Assembly (NCBI GenBank): GCA_004557385.1 | Contig: SFEA01000008.1 | Span: 21,013 to 85,012 of the forward strand | DNA length: 64,000 nucleotides | Source: Bacteroidales bacterium | GTDB lineage: Bacteria > Bacteroidota > Bacteroidia > Bacteroidales > Muribaculaceae | Reading direction: 5' to 3' | Shown here: piece after piece, positions 26,005 to 34,501 of the stretch | Numbering within the stretch: position 1 is the first letter of the stretch | Layout of the letters: each line of letters begins with the position of its first letter | Notes under the pieces: generated by a model | Database searches by the model: none | The model's input: the letters and a program-made list of their open reading frames with translations, nothing else | What the model was told of the DNA's origin: nothing | Program-made: the position numbers and the translations under genes

Positions 26005-27504
26005 ATGAAAAAACGATTCTCCATAGTTTTGTTTGCCGCCATGGCAACAATGGCTGCGAATGCCCAGGACATGAACAGCGATTTCGACAGCTTCCGCAAG
26101 TCGATTCTAAACAACTACGAAGGTTTCCGCCAGTCGGTGCTTTCGAGCTACGCCAGCTTTCTCGACGGGGTTTGGCAAGAATACAACGTGTTTCGTGGCG
26201 CCAAGGCTGACCCTATTCCAAAGCCTAAGGACATACCTGACATAAAGCGTCAGCCGCCCAAGCCGCAACCACAGCCCAACATCACCGAGCCAAAGCCGCA
26301 ACCTAAGCCCGAACCGACTCCGCAACCCAAACCCGAGCCCAAGCCGCAGCCAAAGCCAGAACCCAAGCCGCAACCGCAGCCAACACCCACTCCTACCCCA
26401 ACACCTACTCCGCAGCCGGTGCAACCTGCTGTGCCTATGGTGAACATCGAGCTTTACGGTTTGAACCTGAGGCTGCCAAAGGTGGAAGTGAGCACGCTCA
26501 GCGGCACCAACGGCAACACCTTGTCGCGCGCATGGAACGACCTGTGCGACACCGACCTGCCCGAAGGCGTTCTGCAAACCATCAAAAACGACATCAGCAA
26601 ATATCGCATGGGCGACTGGCAGACCTACAACTACCTCAAGCGCTATGCTGCCAAGCTCACCGGCGACCCTAACACGCAAACGCTCATCACCGACCTCCTG
26701 CTGGTGGCGTTGGGCTACGATGCCCGCCTCGGTGCTGCCAACGGCAACGAGCTGGTGATTCTCTTGCCGTTCGACCACATGGTGTATGCCCGCCCCTACC
26801 TCGAACAAAACGGCAGAAAATATTACATCTTCAACCACGAGCGATATGGCGAGGCAAAGACCATCTACACCTACGATGCCGACAACAGCGAGATGAACCT
26901 GCACGCCATGGACCTCGTGCTCAAGCAAGAACCGTTGCTGCCCAACAAGCCGAAAGCTTACTCTTTCCAGTCGTCGAAAATCAAGATTTCAGGCTCCGTC
27001 AACAGCAATCTGGTGGCCCTGATGGACGGCTATCCGCAAATGCCGGTACCAGGCTACGCCAAATCGAAGTTCTCAAACTCCGCCCGCAGCAGTGTGGTGG
27101 CGCAAGTGAAGAGCCAAGTGGCAGGCATGCCTACGCTCACCGCCATCAACACCATACTCGACTTTGTGCAAAAGGCATTTGAATATGCCACCGACGACCA
27201 GCAGTTCGGCTACGAAAAGCCGTTCTTCTTCGACGAGATGCTCTACTACCCCTATTGCGACTGCGAGGACCGCTCGGTGTTCTACACCTACCTGCTGCGC
27301 AACGTGCTCGGCATCGATTGCCAGTTGGTGCACTTCCCGGGCCACGAAGCTGCCGTGGTGGTGCTGCCGAGCCAAATCAACGGCACCGCCTATCGCTACA
27401 AAGGCAAGGTGTATTACATCTCCGACCCGACCTACATCGGCGCATCCACCGGCATGTGTATGCCCGACTTCCAAAACACCGCGCCCGAAATCGAAGAATT
27501 TTAA
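26005..27504 (+). CDS. Secreted transglutaminase-like protein with a Pro-rich stalk
   Basis: 499 residues. Signal peptide 1-20 (ending AANAQ); a short helix; a Pro/Lys/Glu/Gln stalk at about 78-138 made of PKPEPKPQP-type repeats ending in PTPTP; then a globular domain. The C-terminal part carries a transglutaminase/cysteine-protease-like signature: 'CDCEDRSVFYTYLLRNVLGI' (nucleophile Cys420 in C-E-D-R), His447 in 'FPGHEAAVV' and Asp474 in 'YYISDPTYIGAS', a plausible Cys-His-Asp triad. C-E-D-R followed by an LLR helix is typical of bacterial transglutaminase-like enzymes. The stalk suggests a reach through the periplasm or display at the surface. It may cross-link, cleave or process the neighbouring repeat proteins; substrate unknown. 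Confidence 0.8.
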   Translation: MKKRFSIVLFAAMATMAANAQDMNSDFDSFRKSILNNYEGFRQSVLSSYASFLDGVWQEYNVFRGAKADPIPKPKDIPDIKRQPPKPQPQPNITEPKPQPKPEPTPQPKPEPKPQPKPEPKPQPQPTPTPTPTPTPQPVQPAVPMVNIELYGLNLRLPKVEVSTLSGTNGNTLSRAWNDLCDTDLPEGVLQTIKNDISKYRMGDWQTYNYLKRYAAKLTGDPNTQTLITDLLLVALGYDARLGAANGNELVILLPFDHMVYARPYLEQNGRKYYIFNHERYGEAKTIYTYDADNSEMNLHAMDLVLKQEPLLPNKPKAYSFQSSKIKISGSVNSNLVALMDGYPQMPVPGYAKSKFSNSARSSVVAQVKSQVAGMPTLTAINTILDFVQKAFEYATDDQQFGYEKPFFFDEMLYYPYCDCEDRSVFYTYLLRNVLGIDCQLVHFPGHEAAVVVLPSQINGTAYRYKGKVYYISDPTYIGASTGMCMPDFQNTAPEIEEF

Positions 27505-27547
27505 TTACCCATCAGATAAACGTATTAACCACCCAAAAATAATAGTC

Positions 27548-29077
27548 ATGAAACGGTTTTATATAATAATGTGTCTCACCCTGCTCGCCACCTTCGGCGC
27601 CTGGGCACAAGTTCCACAAAGAAATACCAAAGCTTATAGTTACTACGAGAAAGCCATTACTGGCGATGCCGCTGCGCAAACCAGATTAGGAAATGAATTC
27701 TATCACTCAAAAGATTTTGAAAATGCGGTTTATTGGTATCGAAAAGCTGCAGAACAAGGCAACGCCACAGCACAAAATAACCTTGGTATTTGCTATGAAG
27801 ATGGAGAAGGTGTAACAAAAGACATCTCTGAAGCTGTTAAATGGTATCGCAAAGCTGCTGCGCAAGGCAACATCGCATCAAAAAGCATGCTCAAGCGATT
27901 AGGTTACAGCGAAAGTTCGGGTAGTTCCAATGCTTTGCAAGCAAGCAGTAGTAGCCAACCGAGGAATAAATACAGTGATTTCACAGGTAAAATCCCTGCA
28001 AAAGGCACTAAAGCTTATAGTTACTACGAGAAAGCCATTACTGGCGATGCCGAAGCGCAAAATTCATTGGGTGATAAGTACTATAACTCAAAAGAGTACT
28101 CCAGCGCCGTTTATTGGTATCGCAAAGCTGCCGAGCAAGGAATTACCAATGCTCAATGCAATCTTGGCTATTGCTATGAATATGGGCAAGGCGTTACAAA
28201 GAGCATAACTGAGGCAATTAAGCTGTATCGCAATGCCGCCGAGCAAGGCAATGCCGCTGCGCAACACAATCTTGGAGAGTGTTATGAAAAAGGGCGAGGC
28301 GTAACTCAAAATTACTATGAGGCTGTGAAATGGTATCGCAAAGCTGCCGACCAAGGAATTGCTGAAGCGGAATATAATCTTGGCGTTTGCCATGAAAAAG
28401 GGCAAGGCGTAACCAAGAGCATCTCCGAAGCTGAGAAATGGTATCGCAAAGCGGCAGCTCAAGGCAATGCAAATGCAAAAGATAATCTGAAGCGCTTAAG
28501 TTCCAGCGGTTCTACTGGTTTGCAAGCAAGCAGTAGTGGCAAAAACAGTAGTTCCAATGACAAAATTCCACCGAAAGGCACCGAAGCCTATAACTACTAC
28601 AAACAAGCAATTCTGGGCAAAGCCAAAGCACAAAATAAGCTTGGTGTTTGCTATGAAGAAGGAGAAGGAGGAGTAACTAAAGATTCTTCCGAGGCAGTAA
28701 AATGGTATCGTAAAGCCGCCGAACAAGGATATGCTGAAGCGGAATATAATCTTGGCCGCAATTTTAGAGGAACGGAGAGAGTAAAATGGTATCGCAAAGC
28801 AGCTGAGCAAGGACATGCTGAAGCACAAGATAGACTTGGCTCATGTTACGAAAGTGGCGAGGGTGTAACTAAGAGCCTGACAGAAGCATTTAAATGGCAT
28901 CGCAAAGCGGCAGAGCAAGGTGATGCCTGGGCACAATACGAACTTGGAAGATGTTATGAAAAAGGGAAAGGTGTAAATAAAAACATCAACGAAGCAGTTA
29001 AATGGTATCGCAAGTCTGCCGAGAATGGCAATACATTTGCTCTTGAAATTTTAGCAAACCTCGGTTACAGCAAATAA
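27548..29077 (+). CDS. Secreted Sel1-repeat protein (three repeat blocks)
   Basis: 509 residues from the ATG at 27548, which opens a clear signal peptide (MKRFYIIMCLTLLATFGAWA); the same frame is open upstream but that part overlaps the previous gene. The mature protein has about ten Sel1-like helix-turn-helix repeats of 36 residues ('AQNNLGICYEDGEGVTKDIS' with 'EAVKWYRKAAAQG'). They are arranged in three blocks, each opening with a 'KGT-x-AY-x-YY-x-x-AI-x-G' capping unit and separated by Ser/Gly/Asn linkers near residues 122-140 and 318-338. One repeat in block 3 is internally shortened ('AEAEYNLGRNFRGTERVKWY'). Sel1 repeats are protein-protein interaction solenoids. Confidence 0.85.
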   Translation: MKRFYIIMCLTLLATFGAWAQVPQRNTKAYSYYEKAITGDAAAQTRLGNEFYHSKDFENAVYWYRKAAEQGNATAQNNLGICYEDGEGVTKDISEAVKWYRKAAAQGNIASKSMLKRLGYSESSGSSNALQASSSSQPRNKYSDFTGKIPAKGTKAYSYYEKAITGDAEAQNSLGDKYYNSKEYSSAVYWYRKAAEQGITNAQCNLGYCYEYGQGVTKSITEAIKLYRNAAEQGNAAAQHNLGECYEKGRGVTQNYYEAVKWYRKAADQGIAEAEYNLGVCHEKGQGVTKSISEAEKWYRKAAAQGNANAKDNLKRLSSSGSTGLQASSSGKNSSSNDKIPPKGTEAYNYYKQAILGKAKAQNKLGVCYEEGEGGVTKDSSEAVKWYRKAAEQGYAEAEYNLGRNFRGTERVKWYRKAAEQGHAEAQDRLGSCYESGEGVTKSLTEAFKWHRKAAEQGDAWAQYELGRCYEKGKGVNKNINEAVKWYRKSAENGNTFALEILANLGYSK

Positions 29078-29104
29078 TCACTTGATAAAAGAAAATACTT
29101 GATT

Positions 29105-31558
29105 ATGAAAACGAAAATAGTAATATTGATGATGATGCTGATGGGCTGGATGGGCTTGTCGGCACAAGGAATTTCGGTAACGTCGTTCAAGCCATTGCCC
29201 AACGACCTCACGGCAAACTTGGCAGGAACGCAAGTAAAGGACCAAAACGGCGAAGTGGCTGCGCTCATCAAGGTGGTGACCACGCAAACCGGCTTCACAT
29301 TCGAGGGCGGTATGGCAGGCATTGTCAAGACCAAGCAGGAAGTGGGCGAAATATGGGTGTATGTGCCTCACGGCATACAGAAAATCACCATCAAGCACCC
29401 GCAACTTGGCGTGCTGCGCGACTATTTCTTCCCGTGCGCCATCGATGCGGCGCGCACCTATGAGATGGTGCTTGCCTCGGGCGAGGTGCGCACAGTGGTC
29501 ACTCAGGATGCCGGCGGCTCGTTCTTGGCGCTGACGGTTGAACCAAAAAACGCCAGCGTGTATATCAACGGCGAATTGCAAGTGAGCGACGGCAGCGGCG
29601 ACTACATCAAAGCATTGCCCTACGGCGAGCATCAGTATCGCATCGAAGCCGGCAGCTATATGACGGAAGCCGGCGTGATGACCATAGGCAAGGAAAAGCA
29701 AACGCTCAACATCAAACTGCAATCGGCGCTTGCCGCACTCACGGTGAACAGCACCACCCCGGGTACTAAAATATATGTAAACGAGCAACTGCGCGGCACC
29801 GACCGCTGGAGCGGCAGCGTGCCGGCGGGAATGTATATCATTGAGGGACGCCTCGATGGCCACCGCAGCCAAAAGGTGTCGGTTACGCTCGGCAAGCAGG
29901 AGCAGAAAGCAGCTACTCTGCCGGCATTAGAGCCAATATTGGGCAGTCTGGAGGTGAACTATAAGCCCATCGGTGCCGAGGTGTGGCTCGACGGCAAGCA
30001 GCTCGGCTCGTCGCCCGACTTGTTCCGCAACATCCTTGTGGGCAGCCACAGCCTGCTCATTAAGAAAGCTGGTTGCGCCGAGCACCGCGAAACCATCACC
30101 ATTGCCGAAGGCGAAAAGAAAGTGGTTACAGGCGCGCTCAGCACCAACTTATACTCTGATTTCTCCAGCAAACTCCCGACAAAAGGCACCGATGCCTACG
30201 GCTACTATGAGAAAGCCATCACCGGCGACGCTGAAGCTCAAGCGTCATTAGGTCATGAGTATTATAAACAAAACGACTACGCAAGCGCTGTTTACTGGTA
30301 TCGAAAAGCCGCTGAGCAAGGTAATGCCCGTGCGCAATTCAATCTTGGCGTTTGTTATTATAATGGAAACGGTGTAACCCAAGATTATGCCGAAGCAATG
30401 AAATGGCTTCGTAAAGCAGCTGAGCAAGGAGATGTCGATGCGCAATGCAGTCTTGGCCTTTGTTATGTACAGGGCGACGGCGTAACTCAAGATTATGCTG
30501 AGGCTGTGAAATGGTGGCGAAAAGCCGCTGAGCAAGGAGATGCCGTTGCGCAATTCAATCTTGGCCTTTGTTATGATAAGGGCAACGGCGTAACTAAGAG
30601 CATCACCGAAGCTGTGAAATGGTATCGCAAAGCCGCTGAGCAAGGTAATGCCGGTGCGCAATGCAATCTTGGCGTTTGTTATGAAAACGGTCAAGGCGTA
30701 ACTAAAAGCATCACCGAAGCAGCGAAATGGTATCGCAAAGCCGCTGAACAAGGCAATGCCCTTGCGCAATGCAATCTTGGCCTTTGTTATGAAGAAGGCG
30801 ACGGCGTAACTAAGAGCATCACCGAAGCTGTGAAATGGTATCGTAAAGCCGCCGAGCAAGGAAATGCCTCGGCGCAATGCAATCTTGGATATTGTTATGA
30901 TGAGGGCAACGGCGTAACTAAAAGCATCACCGAGGCAGTGAAATGGTATCGAAAAGCGGCTGAGCAAGGTTATGCCAATGCGCAATTCAGTCTTGGCCTT
31001 TATTATTATAATGGCAACGGCGTAACTAAAGATTTTGCCAAAGCAGTGAAATGGTGGCGCAAAGCCGCTGAGCAAGGCCATGCCAATGCGCAATGCAGTC
31101 TTGGCCTTTGTTATGAATTCGGCAAAGGCGTAACTAAAGATTTTGCCAAAGCCGTGAAATGGTATCGAAAAGCGGCTGCACAAGGTTATGACCTTGCGCA
31201 ATTCAATCTTGGCTATTGTTATTATTTAGGCAACGGCGTAACCCGAGACTTTGCCGAGGCTGTGAAATGGTTGCGCAAAGCCGCTGAGCAAGGTAATGCC
31301 CTTGCGCAAGGCAAGCTTGGCAGTTGTTATGATAATGGCGACGGCGTAACCGAAGATGATGCCGAGGCTGTGAAATGGTATCGAAAAGCCGCTGAACAAG
31401 GATATGCCCCTGCGCAAGGCAATCTTGGCCTTTGTTATGAATACGGTCAAGGCGTAACTAAGAGCATCACAGAGGCAGTGAAATGGTATCGAAAAGCAGC
31501 TGCACAAGGCTATGACTTTGCAAAAGACCGACTTAAAAAGCTGGGGTACAGCGAATAA
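29105..31558 (+). CDS. PEGA-module protein with twelve Sel1 repeats
   Basis: 817 residues from the ATG at 29105 (a TTG six bases upstream is less likely). Signal peptide ends LSAQ. Residues about 22-142 are the shared N-terminal module, 142-350 three PEGA-like beta repeats ('GAEVWLDGKQLGSSPDLFRN'), then a cap ('KGTDAYGYYEKAITGDAEAQ') and Sel1 repeats from residue 376 to 844-equivalent end of the array at base 31513. One repeat is 32 residues and eleven are 36 residues. Repeats are highly alike ('GVTKSITEAVKWYRKAAEQG' recurs almost unchanged), indicating recent expansion. The protein therefore joins the N-module/PEGA part of the gene at 22668 to the solenoid of the gene at 27548. Both flanking intergenic sequences are 27 bp and near-identical. 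Confidence 0.87.
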   Translation: MKTKIVILMMMLMGWMGLSAQGISVTSFKPLPNDLTANLAGTQVKDQNGEVAALIKVVTTQTGFTFEGGMAGIVKTKQEVGEIWVYVPHGIQKITIKHPQLGVLRDYFFPCAIDAARTYEMVLASGEVRTVVTQDAGGSFLALTVEPKNASVYINGELQVSDGSGDYIKALPYGEHQYRIEAGSYMTEAGVMTIGKEKQTLNIKLQSALAALTVNSTTPGTKIYVNEQLRGTDRWSGSVPAGMYIIEGRLDGHRSQKVSVTLGKQEQKAATLPALEPILGSLEVNYKPIGAEVWLDGKQLGSSPDLFRNILVGSHSLLIKKAGCAEHRETITIAEGEKKVVTGALSTNLYSDFSSKLPTKGTDAYGYYEKAITGDAEAQASLGHEYYKQNDYASAVYWYRKAAEQGNARAQFNLGVCYYNGNGVTQDYAEAMKWLRKAAEQGDVDAQCSLGLCYVQGDGVTQDYAEAVKWWRKAAEQGDAVAQFNLGLCYDKGNGVTKSITEAVKWYRKAAEQGNAGAQCNLGVCYENGQGVTKSITEAAKWYRKAAEQGNALAQCNLGLCYEEGDGVTKSITEAVKWYRKAAEQGNASAQCNLGYCYDEGNGVTKSITEAVKWYRKAAEQGYANAQFSLGLYYYNGNGVTKDFAKAVKWWRKAAEQGHANAQCSLGLCYEFGKGVTKDFAKAVKWYRKAAAQGYDLAQFNLGYCYYLGNGVTRDFAEAVKWLRKAAEQGNALAQGKLGSCYDNGDGVTEDDAEAVKWYRKAAEQGYAPAQGNLGLCYEYGQGVTKSITEAVKWYRKAAAQGYDFAKDRLKKLGYSE
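30230..31513 (+). repeat. Tandem 108-bp coding repeats (Sel1 array)
   Basis: One 96-bp unit followed by eleven 108-bp units within the PEGA/Sel1 gene. Units share long stretches at DNA level, such as GGCGTAACTAAGAGCATCAC and AAATGGTATCGCAAAGC(C/T)GC, so copy number should be prone to change by recombination or slippage. Confidence 0.85.
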
Positions 31559-31585
31559 TCACTCGACAAAAGAAACAACTTAATT

Positions 31586-34492
31586 ATGAAAACGAAAATA
31601 ATAATACTAATGATGATGCTGATGGGCTGGATGGGCTTGTCGGCACAAGGAATTTCAGTAACGTCGTTCAAGCCACTGCCCAACGACCTCACGGCAAACT
31701 TGGCAGGAACGCAAGTTAAGGACCAGAACGGCGAAGTGGCTGCGCTCATCAAGGTGGTGACCACCCAAACCGGCTTCACCTTCGAGGGCGGTATGGCAGG
31801 CATTGTCAAGACCAAGCAGGAAGTGGGCGAAATTTGGGTGTATGTGCCCCACGGCATACAGAAAATCACCATCAAGCACCCGCAATTAGGCGTGTTGCGC
31901 GACTATTATTTCCCTTGCGCCATCGACGAGGCGCGCACCTACGAGATGGTGCTGGCAGCGGGCGAGGTGCGCACAGTGGTCACCCAGGATGCCGGCGGCT
32001 CGTTCCTCGCACTCACGGTTGAGCCAAAAAGCGCCAGCGTGTATATCGACGGCGAACTGCAGCCGGTGGACGACAACGGCGAACTGATGGTGATGCTGCC
32101 CTACGGCGAGCACCAGTATCGCATCGAAGCCAACGGCTATATGAACGAAGCCGGCATAATTGCCGTAGGCAAGGAAACGGTGACCAAGGCAATACGCCTG
32201 AAGTCGGCGCTTGCCACGCTCAAGATTAACAGCACCACCCCCGGCACCGAAATCATTGTGAACAACCAGAAGCGCGGCACCGGCAGCTGGAGCGGTTCGC
32301 TCACCGCGGGCATGTATCTGATTGAATGTCAAAAACCGGGCTATCATAGCTATCAGACCTCAATAACCCTTGCCAAGCAAGAGGAGAAAGTCCTCACCAT
32401 TCCCGAACTGACGGCAAAATACGGCTCAATGGTGGTGAGCGTGAAGCCAATCGGCTCCGAGGTGTGGATGGACGGCTCCAAGTTGGGCACGTCGCCGGGC
32501 GTATTCAACAATGTGCTTGCCACCAAGCACAACATAGAGGTGAAAAAGGCCGGCTATCAGACCCTTCGCAAGACAATCGAGCTTACCGAGGGCGACAAGT
32601 TCACCCTCGACGGAGCACTGGAGAAAGAGCAGGCTGCGGCACCCAAGCCGGCGCCGAGCGGCAGTGGTTCGGGCGGCTCGTCGCGCGGCTCAGGCAGTGG
32701 TTCGTCGAGCGGTTCAAGCTCACCACGCAGCAGCGGTTCTTTGCAGCTGTTCCCGGTTTGGGGCATCACCCTTGGCAACACCACCGTGAGCGACATGAAG
32801 CGATTAGGATTCACCGTTGAACCGCAAAGCAGCGGGGCAAACTATTCACGCGTGCACAGCATACAGTTCTGGGACCACAGCAAAGACGGCGTTTACGAAA
32901 CCATCTATTTCCCGGTATCGACCACAGCACCCGACCTGTGGACATCGCAAGGACTGAATGGAAGCCTGAGCTACAACGAATATATTCGCTTCTTCACCTC
33001 GCGCGGATTCACTTACAAAGTGACTAAAGAACCTCAAGTGAAAAAGTGGCAGAACCGAAACACCCTTTCGGCGAACCTGATGTTCTATTCAAACGACGGC
33101 AACTACTCGTTTGAAATTGATTTCGACTATGGCAACGACAACGGCGAAGGCTACTCAGTCGACTCGAAGAACACGGCATACAGCTTCAGAGTGAAAGCCC
33201 TGAAAAGCGTAGCCGCAGCAAGCGGTTCGGGCGGCGGTTCAAGCTCGCCACGCAGCAGCAGCGGCTCGTCGGGCACAGTGAACGTGAACGGCGTGAACCT
33301 CGACATGGTGTATGTGCAAGGCGGCACGTTTATTATGGGTAAAGACGCTTCGGTTGACGACGAAAAGCCCGAGCACAACGTGACCGTAAGCAGCTATTAT
33401 ATTGGTAAATACGAAGTCACTCAGGCTCTTTGGAAAGCCGTTATGGGCGGCTCGATACCAAGCCAGAGCTATGCCGGCGAGGGCGATAACAAGCCTGTGG
33501 CAAATATCAACTATGCTCAGATTCAGGAATTTATCCGCCGCCTCAACAGCGCCACCGGCAAGCACTTCCGCCTGCCCACCGAGGCTGAATGGGAATTTGC
33601 AGCCCGAGGCGGTAACCAAAGCCGCGGCTATAAGTTCAGCGGCAGCAACGATGCGTCGGAAGTGGCTTGGTATAACGTCAGCGACCACCACAGCCGCCCC
33701 GTAGGCACCAAGAAGCCTAACGAACTGGGCATCTACGACATGAGCGGAAACCTCGAAGAATGGACAGCCGACTACTGGAGCAAGTACTCCAGCAGCTCGC
33801 AAACCAACCCGAAGGGCGGACGCAGCGGCAAGCGCGTGGTGCGCGGCGGTGGCTACTGGCACTCGCTCGACTGGGCTCAACGCGTGGCACGACGCTCGGC
33901 ACAAGAGGAAAGCTCATGCATCTTCGGCTTCCGTCTGGCTCACGACGCCGACGGCTCGTCGTTCAGCCAAAGCTCTGGCTCGTCGAGTGGCGGCAGCAGC
34001 TACGGCAGTTCGTCGCGCAGCGGCTCGCTGAAGCTGTACCCCGTTTGGGGCGTCGATTTGGGCAAATCAACTGCCAGCGACCTGAAAGCACAAGGCTATA
34101 AGGTGGAAAACCGCAGCGACGGCGACAAATATGCCAGTATTCGCGGCATTCAGTGCTGGGATTTCAGCCACGACGGCCGCTTCGAAACCATGTACTTCAC
34201 CGATTACGACAAAATTCCGTCGGAATGGGAATCGCAGGGCTTCAACACAAAGTTGAGCTACAACGAGTTTATCCGCTTCTTTACCTCGCACGGCTACACC
34301 TACGAAATTGTGAAATCGCCTCAAGTGAAGACTTGGCAGAACCGAAGCACCTTGTCGGCAGAACTGAGATTCACGTCAGGCGACGGCAGATATGTGATTA
34401 CAATTGATTTCGACTACGGCAACGACAACGGCGAAGGCTACACCGTCGACTCAAAAAGCTCGGCTTACAGTTTCAACATCAAAGCAAAATAA
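31586..34492 (+). CDS. PEGA-module protein with an FGE-sulfatase-fold domain between two copies of a novel domain
   Basis: 968 residues. Signal peptide 1-21; shared N-module about 22-142; three PEGA-like repeats about 143-345; Ser/Gly linker 352-385. A 155-residue domain follows at 386-540 ('SLQLFPVWGITLGNTTVSDM', 'YNEYIRFFTSRGFTYKV', 'FDYGNDNGEGYSVDSKNTAY'), then a linker and an FGE-sulfatase/C-type-lectin-like domain at 564-790 ('MVYVQGGTFIMG', 'YYIGKYEVTQALWKAVMGG', 'FRLPTEAEWEFAARGG', 'GNLEEWTADYW', 'RVVRGGGYWHS'). After a second Ser/Gly linker the first domain is repeated at 815-967. The paired catalytic Cys expected after RGGSW in true formylglycine-generating enzymes are absent (the site reads YWHSLDWAQR), so binding is likelier than catalysis. 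The DNA from -40 to about +500 nearly duplicates that of the gene at 29105. Confidence 0.87.
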   Translation: MKTKIIILMMMLMGWMGLSAQGISVTSFKPLPNDLTANLAGTQVKDQNGEVAALIKVVTTQTGFTFEGGMAGIVKTKQEVGEIWVYVPHGIQKITIKHPQLGVLRDYYFPCAIDEARTYEMVLAAGEVRTVVTQDAGGSFLALTVEPKSASVYIDGELQPVDDNGELMVMLPYGEHQYRIEANGYMNEAGIIAVGKETVTKAIRLKSALATLKINSTTPGTEIIVNNQKRGTGSWSGSLTAGMYLIECQKPGYHSYQTSITLAKQEEKVLTIPELTAKYGSMVVSVKPIGSEVWMDGSKLGTSPGVFNNVLATKHNIEVKKAGYQTLRKTIELTEGDKFTLDGALEKEQAAAPKPAPSGSGSGGSSRGSGSGSSSGSSSPRSSGSLQLFPVWGITLGNTTVSDMKRLGFTVEPQSSGANYSRVHSIQFWDHSKDGVYETIYFPVSTTAPDLWTSQGLNGSLSYNEYIRFFTSRGFTYKVTKEPQVKKWQNRNTLSANLMFYSNDGNYSFEIDFDYGNDNGEGYSVDSKNTAYSFRVKALKSVAAASGSGGGSSSPRSSSGSSGTVNVNGVNLDMVYVQGGTFIMGKDASVDDEKPEHNVTVSSYYIGKYEVTQALWKAVMGGSIPSQSYAGEGDNKPVANINYAQIQEFIRRLNSATGKHFRLPTEAEWEFAARGGNQSRGYKFSGSNDASEVAWYNVSDHHSRPVGTKKPNELGIYDMSGNLEEWTADYWSKYSSSSQTNPKGGRSGKRVVRGGGYWHSLDWAQRVARRSAQEESSCIFGFRLAHDADGSSFSQSSGSSSGGSSYGSSSRSGSLKLYPVWGVDLGKSTASDLKAQGYKVENRSDGDKYASIRGIQCWDFSHDGRFETMYFTDYDKIPSEWESQGFNTKLSYNEFIRFFTSHGYTYEIVKSPQVKTWQNRSTLSAELRFTSGDGRYVITIDFDYGNDNGEGYTVDSKSSAYSFNIKAK

Positions 34493-34501
34493 CGCAATAT
34501 T

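Noticed and set aside
26287..26412. Simple repeat tract that might be non-coding or CRISPR-like
   Set aside because: It is in-frame coding for a Pro/Lys/Glu stalk in the transglutaminase-like protein.
27164..27547. Upstream extension of the Sel1 gene at 27548
   Set aside because: It overlaps the transglutaminase-like gene out of frame, is Thr/Ser/Ala/Cys-rich nonsense, and the signal peptide starts at 27548.
30230..31513. Possible CRISPR array from regular 108-bp repeats
   Set aside because: The units are in frame, code Sel1 repeats, have no spacers and no cas genes are near.
31586..34492. Active formylglycine-generating enzyme (sulfatase activator)
   Set aside because: The catalytic Cys pair is missing and the domain is embedded in a PEGA-type surface protein, so an enzymatic call is not supported.
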